Source: Marinovum sp.
GTDB lineage: Bacteria > Pseudomonadota > Alphaproteobacteria > Rhodobacterales > Rhodobacteraceae
DNA: 37,754 nt
Direction: 5' to 3'
Assembly: GCA_022447495.1 (NCBI GenBank)
Contig: JAKVBH010000036.1
Span: forward strand, 1-37,754
The notes under the pieces are model-generated. The model was not told the origin of the DNA. It was given only the letters and a program-made list of their open reading frames with translations, and did no database searches. This document shows, piece by piece, positions 34,886-37,754 of this stretch. The position numbers and the translations under genes were made by a program. Numbering within the stretch: position 1 is the stretch's first letter; every line of letters starts with the position of its first letter.

Positions 34886-35807
34886 CATTACGTATCCCGA
34901 CATCGTTAAACTTGCCGTGCCGTTTTTCATCGCGGCTATCCTGGCGGAGCTTGTCTGGATCATGTGGTCCGGACGGGGAGGGCGGTATGAGACGCGTGAC
35001 GCCGTCACATCTCTCATTATGGGCGCGGGCAATGTCGCCTCGGGTATCTTTTTGGGCTTTGTGGCTTGGGGCTTTTTTATGGTGCTGTGGGAGATCACCC
35101 CCTTGAACCTCGGTACGGCCTGGTGGGTTGTCTTGCTATGCTTCGTGCTGGATGATTTGAGGTACTATTGGGTCCACAGGTTTGGTCACCGCATTCGGTG
35201 GGTGTGGGCCAGCCACGTGAACCACCATTCCTCCCAACACTACAATCTCACCACTGCGCTGCGTCAGACATGGACGGGCACGTTCACCTTTATGATGGTG
35301 GTGCGAGCGCCGTTGATCTTGTTGGGTTTCCATCCTGCGCTTGTCCTGTTTTGCGGTGGGCTCAACCTGATCTATCAGTTTTGGATCCACACCGAGGCCC
35401 TTGGCCGAATGCCCAGATGGTTTGAGGCGGTGATGAACACTCCATCGCATCACCGCGTGCATCATGGGCGCAATCCACGGTATTTGGATGCCAACTATGC
35501 CGGGGTGTTTATCATCTGGGATAAGATGTTTGGCACCTTTGTCGCCGAAGATGAAAAGCCGGACTATGGGCTGGTCCAAAATCTGGGCACATTCAATCCC
35601 ATTCGGGTCGCGTTCCATGAGTGGGTTGGCATTTTCCGAGACGTGTCGCGCCCGGGGCTGAGCTTTAAAGAACGGGTTCTTTACGCAGTCGCACCTCCAG
35701 GTTGGTCCCATGATGGGTCTCGCAAAACCTCTGAAGAGATCAAAGCCGATCATGTTGCGCGCCACCCCGAAAACGCGCAACGCCCCGGATTGACCCAAGG
35801 TCGCTGA
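34878..35807 (+). CDS. Fatty acid hydroxylase / sterol desaturase family membrane enzyme
   Basis: The 309-residue integral membrane protein belongs to the di-iron hydroxylase/desaturase superfamily. The three histidine boxes are visible: HRFGH (about 105-109), HVNHH (about 118-122) and HRVHH (about 193-197). About four membrane helices surround them. Such enzymes hydroxylate or desaturate lipids, carotenoids or ornithine lipids using oxygen; the substrate here is unknown. The ATG at 34878 lies within the end of the preceding small gene (eight-base overlap). It sits between glp and ure genes with no functional link obvious. Confidence 0.88.
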   Translation: MGDITYPDIVKLAVPFFIAAILAELVWIMWSGRGGRYETRDAVTSLIMGAGNVASGIFLGFVAWGFFMVLWEITPLNLGTAWWVVLLCFVLDDLRYYWVHRFGHRIRWVWASHVNHHSSQHYNLTTALRQTWTGTFTFMMVVRAPLILLGFHPALVLFCGGLNLIYQFWIHTEALGRMPRWFEAVMNTPSHHRVHHGRNPRYLDANYAGVFIIWDKMFGTFVAEDEKPDYGLVQNLGTFNPIRVAFHEWVGIFRDVSRPGLSFKERVLYAVAPPGWSHDGSRKTSEEIKADHVARHPENAQRPGLTQGR

Positions 35808-35919
35808 CGCAAAGCGCCTAAATTCTGGGCGAATGGCGTTCCATGCCGCTGTTTTCGGCACAGGATGTTTCCCTTGGATGAAGCGTGGACCTATGCTGGC
35901 GTGATCTGAAGGCCCGCCC

Positions 35920-36765
35920 ATGGAGGCTGACATTCACATTAGCGCGACATTTTCCAAGGCCGCAAAGGTTCCGCCACTGGGTCAGCCGCGCGCGCGCGGA
36001 TTAGCTAGCGTGCGCATCAAAAGTGTTGATGGACAGGGCCGCTTGGCGGACCTCCGGATGCAAGGCGCGTCTAAACTTTTGTTTCCACATGGTCACGGCA
36101 TGACGGTGGTTTCGCTCAACACTTCTGGTGGTGTGACAGGTGGTGATCGGTTTAGACTGCGCGCCTCTCTTGAGCCTGGCGCCGAAGCTACGATCACAAC
36201 CCAAGCGGCTGAGCGCTTTTATCGCGCGCTGCCCGCTGAGACGGGTCATGTTGCAAATCATGTATGTGTTGCGCCCCAGGCAAAACTCCATTGGTTGCCG
36301 CAGGAGACGATCTTGTTCGACGGCGCACGGGTTCAACGGGCGACCCGGTTCTCTTTGGCTGTTGGGGCCGAGGCTTTGATTGTCGACCCGCTGGTTTTTG
36401 GTCGCCATGCCATGGGCGAACGTTTGAGCAATGTTGTGTTCGAAGATCGCTGGCGCGTGACCCAAGATGGCGCCCTCATCTATGCCGATCAGATGCGCAT
36501 TCGCGGCGACGCGGGAGCGCTCCTTGCCAAGACTGCCGCTGCTCAGGGCGCCATGGCGACGCTGCTTTATGTCTCGCCCAAAGCAGAGGCGGTTTTGGAC
36601 GACGCCCGCGCGCTTTTATCCGGACACTGCGCGATGACACTTTTGAGGCCCGGCGTTCTGTTTGGCAGGCTGTTTGCCGAGGACGCTTTCTCACTCCGCA
36701 CATTGCTTTTGCCAACGCTAACCCTATTGGCGGAGCGTCCCTTGCCACGCACTTGGATGATTTGA
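35920..36765 (+). CDS. ureD: Urease accessory protein UreD
   Basis: UreD binds apo-urease and, with UreF and UreG, helps insert nickel. The 281-residue protein shows family segments GASKLLFPHG, VSLNTSGGVTGGDRF (about 66-80), ATITTQAAERFYRA and LHWLPQETILFDGA (about 122-135). GAAGG lies 9 bases before the ATG. It ends three bases before ureA, giving the order ureD-ureA-ureB usual in alphaproteobacteria. ureC, ureE, ureF and ureG would lie beyond the right edge. Confidence 0.95.
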   Translation: MEADIHISATFSKAAKVPPLGQPRARGLASVRIKSVDGQGRLADLRMQGASKLLFPHGHGMTVVSLNTSGGVTGGDRFRLRASLEPGAEATITTQAAERFYRALPAETGHVANHVCVAPQAKLHWLPQETILFDGARVQRATRFSLAVGAEALIVDPLVFGRHAMGERLSNVVFEDRWRVTQDGALIYADQMRIRGDAGALLAKTAAAQGAMATLLYVSPKAEAVLDDARALLSGHCAMTLLRPGVLFGRLFAEDAFSLRTLLLPTLTLLAERPLPRTWMI

Positions 36766-36768
36766 CCG

Positions 36769-37071
36769 ATGCAATTGACCCCTCGCGAAAAAGAAAAACT
36801 CTTAATTGCCATTGCCGCAGAGGTCGCGCGTAAGCGACTGGCTCGCGGTGTGAAACTAAACCATCCAGAGGCCATCGCACTGATCACGGATTTCGTGGTC
36901 GAGGGTGCCCGCGATGGGCAGTCTGTGGCGGACATGATGCAAGCTGGTGCCCATGTCATCACGCGCGACCAATGCATGGATGGCGTCGCCGATATGATCC
37001 ACGACGTCCAAGTCGAAGCCACTTTTCCCGACGGCACCAAATTGGTCACCGTCCACCATCCTATTCGGTAA
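36769..37071 (+). CDS. ureA: Urease gamma subunit (UreA)
   Basis: The 100-residue protein has the standard length and sequence pattern of bacterial Ure[14 protein letters not shown] at the start, [15 protein letters not shown] (about 27-41), [13 protein letters not shown], and [14 protein letters not shown] at the end. It is the small structural subunit of the urease that splits urea to ammonia and carbamate. It lies between ureD and ureB in the same operon. Confidence 0.97.
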   Translation: MQLTPREKEKLLIAIAAEVARKRLARGVKLNHPEAIALITDFVVEGARDGQSVADMMQAGAHVITRDQCMDGVADMIHDVQVEATFPDGTKLVTVHHPIR

Positions 37072-37116
37072 GGCAGGATAAAACCCGCTCGATACTTGTT
37101 CCAGAGGAGAGATGCC

Positions 37117-37422
37117 ATGATTCCAGGAGAGATACTCCCAGTCGCGGGAGAGGTGACGCTGAATGCGGATCGGTCCGCGGTCACGGTCATGGTTGCAAAC
37201 ACTGGTGATCGCCCAGTTCAAGTCGGGAGCCATTATCATTTTGCAGAAGCCAATGTTGCGCTTGAGTTTGATCGAGAGACCGCGCGTGGGTGTCGTTTGA
37301 ACATTGCCGCTGGGACCGCTGTCCGTTTCGAACCGGGACAACGCCGTGAGGTCGATCTTATCCCGATGTCCGGCGCGCGCCGTATCTATGGGTTCAACCA
37401 AAAGATCATGGGGGAGCTGTGA
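37117..37422 (+). CDS. ureB: Urease beta subunit (UreB)
   Basis: The 101-residue protein matches canonical UreB: MIPGEILP at the start, [24 protein letters not shown] (about 28-51), [11 protein letters not shown] and the [12 protein letters not shown] ending. GAGGAGA is well placed before the ATG at 37117; a longer frame starting 21 bases earlier would engulf that site. Its stop overlaps the GTG of the following small gene. Confidence 0.97.
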   Translation: MIPGEILPVAGEVTLNADRSAVTVMVANTGDRPVQVGSHYHFAEANVALEFDRETARGCRLNIAAGTAVRFEPGQRREVDLIPMSGARRIYGFNQKIMGEL

Positions 37423-37700
37423 TCGGTCACGCGCCCTATGTGTCCCACGACGGCCCCGGCGCTTTGGCCGCTGAGCGCGTGCGCGATGCGTGGCGAACCC
37501 ACGTTGGCAAAGCGTTAAACGGTTCGCAGTATCAAGACCTCTGGCTCTTACGTGCTGCAAACTATGGGATACGCTGCTTGGCGGTTTGGCTCAATTTTGG
37601 GCGACGCGCAGATGCGCAGGCCCAGCGGCTGCGCGTGTTAGGCAGGGACGTGATGCGAGTGACACCCAATTCATCGTTTGCTTACGGGGACACTACATGA
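37419..37700 (+). CDS. Small hypothetical protein in the urease operon
   Basis: This 93-residue frame begins with a GTG overlapping the ureB stop and ends in an ATGA overlap with the next frame, which argues for a real, coupled gene. It is Arg/Ala-rich with no signal peptide or membrane helix, and I recognise no domain. The middle ([27 protein letters not shown]) could form amphipathic helices. It occupies the place where ureC usually follows ureB. Confidence 0.65.
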   Translation: MIGHAPYVSHDGPGALAAERVRDAWRTHVGKALNGSQYQDLWLLRAANYGIRCLAVWLNFGRRADAQAQRLRVLGRDVMRVTPNSSFAYGDTT

Positions 37701-37754
37701 ACCTTCTGACACAATATATCGAAGTCCAGGCCGCCGCCATGCGTTTTGCTGGTG
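37697..37754 (+). CDS. Start of a further urease-operon gene, truncated by window edge
   Basis: An ATG overlapping the previous stop opens a frame that continues to the edge ([19 protein letters not shown]). It does not match the start of UreC, which begins close to MPxxISRxxYAxMFGPTTGD. It is probably another small gene lying between ureB and ureC. Only 19 residues are visible. Confidence 0.5.
   Translation, partial: MNLLTQYIEVQAAAMRFAG

Overview
The window looks like a chromosomal segment of an alphaproteobacterium of the order Rhodobacterales (Roseobacter/Rhodobacter type). The main evidence is a polyol operon whose gene content and protein sequences resemble the smo/mtlK operon of Rhodobacter sphaeroides, a choXWV choline transporter, glpR/glpD/glpK, and a urease cluster with small open frames after ureB. 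I had no database access, so family assignments rest on recognised motifs and gene order.

Layout. 1-2405: right part of an IS66-type insertion sequence (end of tnpA, tnpB, tnpC). 2817-5642: a lone large Ski2-like helicase with a C-terminal PD-(D/E)xK-type nuclease signature, by eye more A+T-rich than the genes to its right. 5643-6121: non-coding stretch with strong inverted repeats. 6122-8662: a stand-alone adenylation-carrier-thioesterase NRPS-like enzyme. 8680-8756: initiator tRNA-Met with its terminator. 9033-9257: decayed end of an IS3-family element. 9322-13652: RND efflux pair. 13883-21521 (minus strand): polyol operon lacI-smoE-smoF-smoG-smoK-smoS-mtlK. 21666-22343 (minus): GST-like protein. 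22629-27267 (plus): five-gene Nik/Dpp-type ABC transporter. 27264-30271 (minus): choX-choW-choV. 30373-31128 (minus): glpR, divergent from glpD-glpK (31289-34409). 34481-35807: a small membrane-anchored protein coupled to a fatty acid hydroxylase/sterol desaturase-like enzyme. 35920 to the end: ureD-ureA-ureB and two small frames, the last cut by the window edge.

How the genes work together. The right three quarters is mostly nutrient acquisition: hexitols are imported by SmoEFGK and oxidised by SmoS and MtlK; choline is imported by ChoXWV; glycerol is phosphorylated by GlpK and oxidised by GlpD under GlpR control; urea is split by urease. The Nik/Dpp-like transporter could supply peptides or nickel, and nickel would suit the urease 8 kb away, but that is inference.

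The left quarter is the accessory part, with an active-looking IS66, an IS3 scar and two orphan genes. The best candidate for something undescribed is the helicase-nuclease fusion, which has the features of a single-gene defence protein. The second is the orphan A-T-TE enzyme with paired dyads just upstream.
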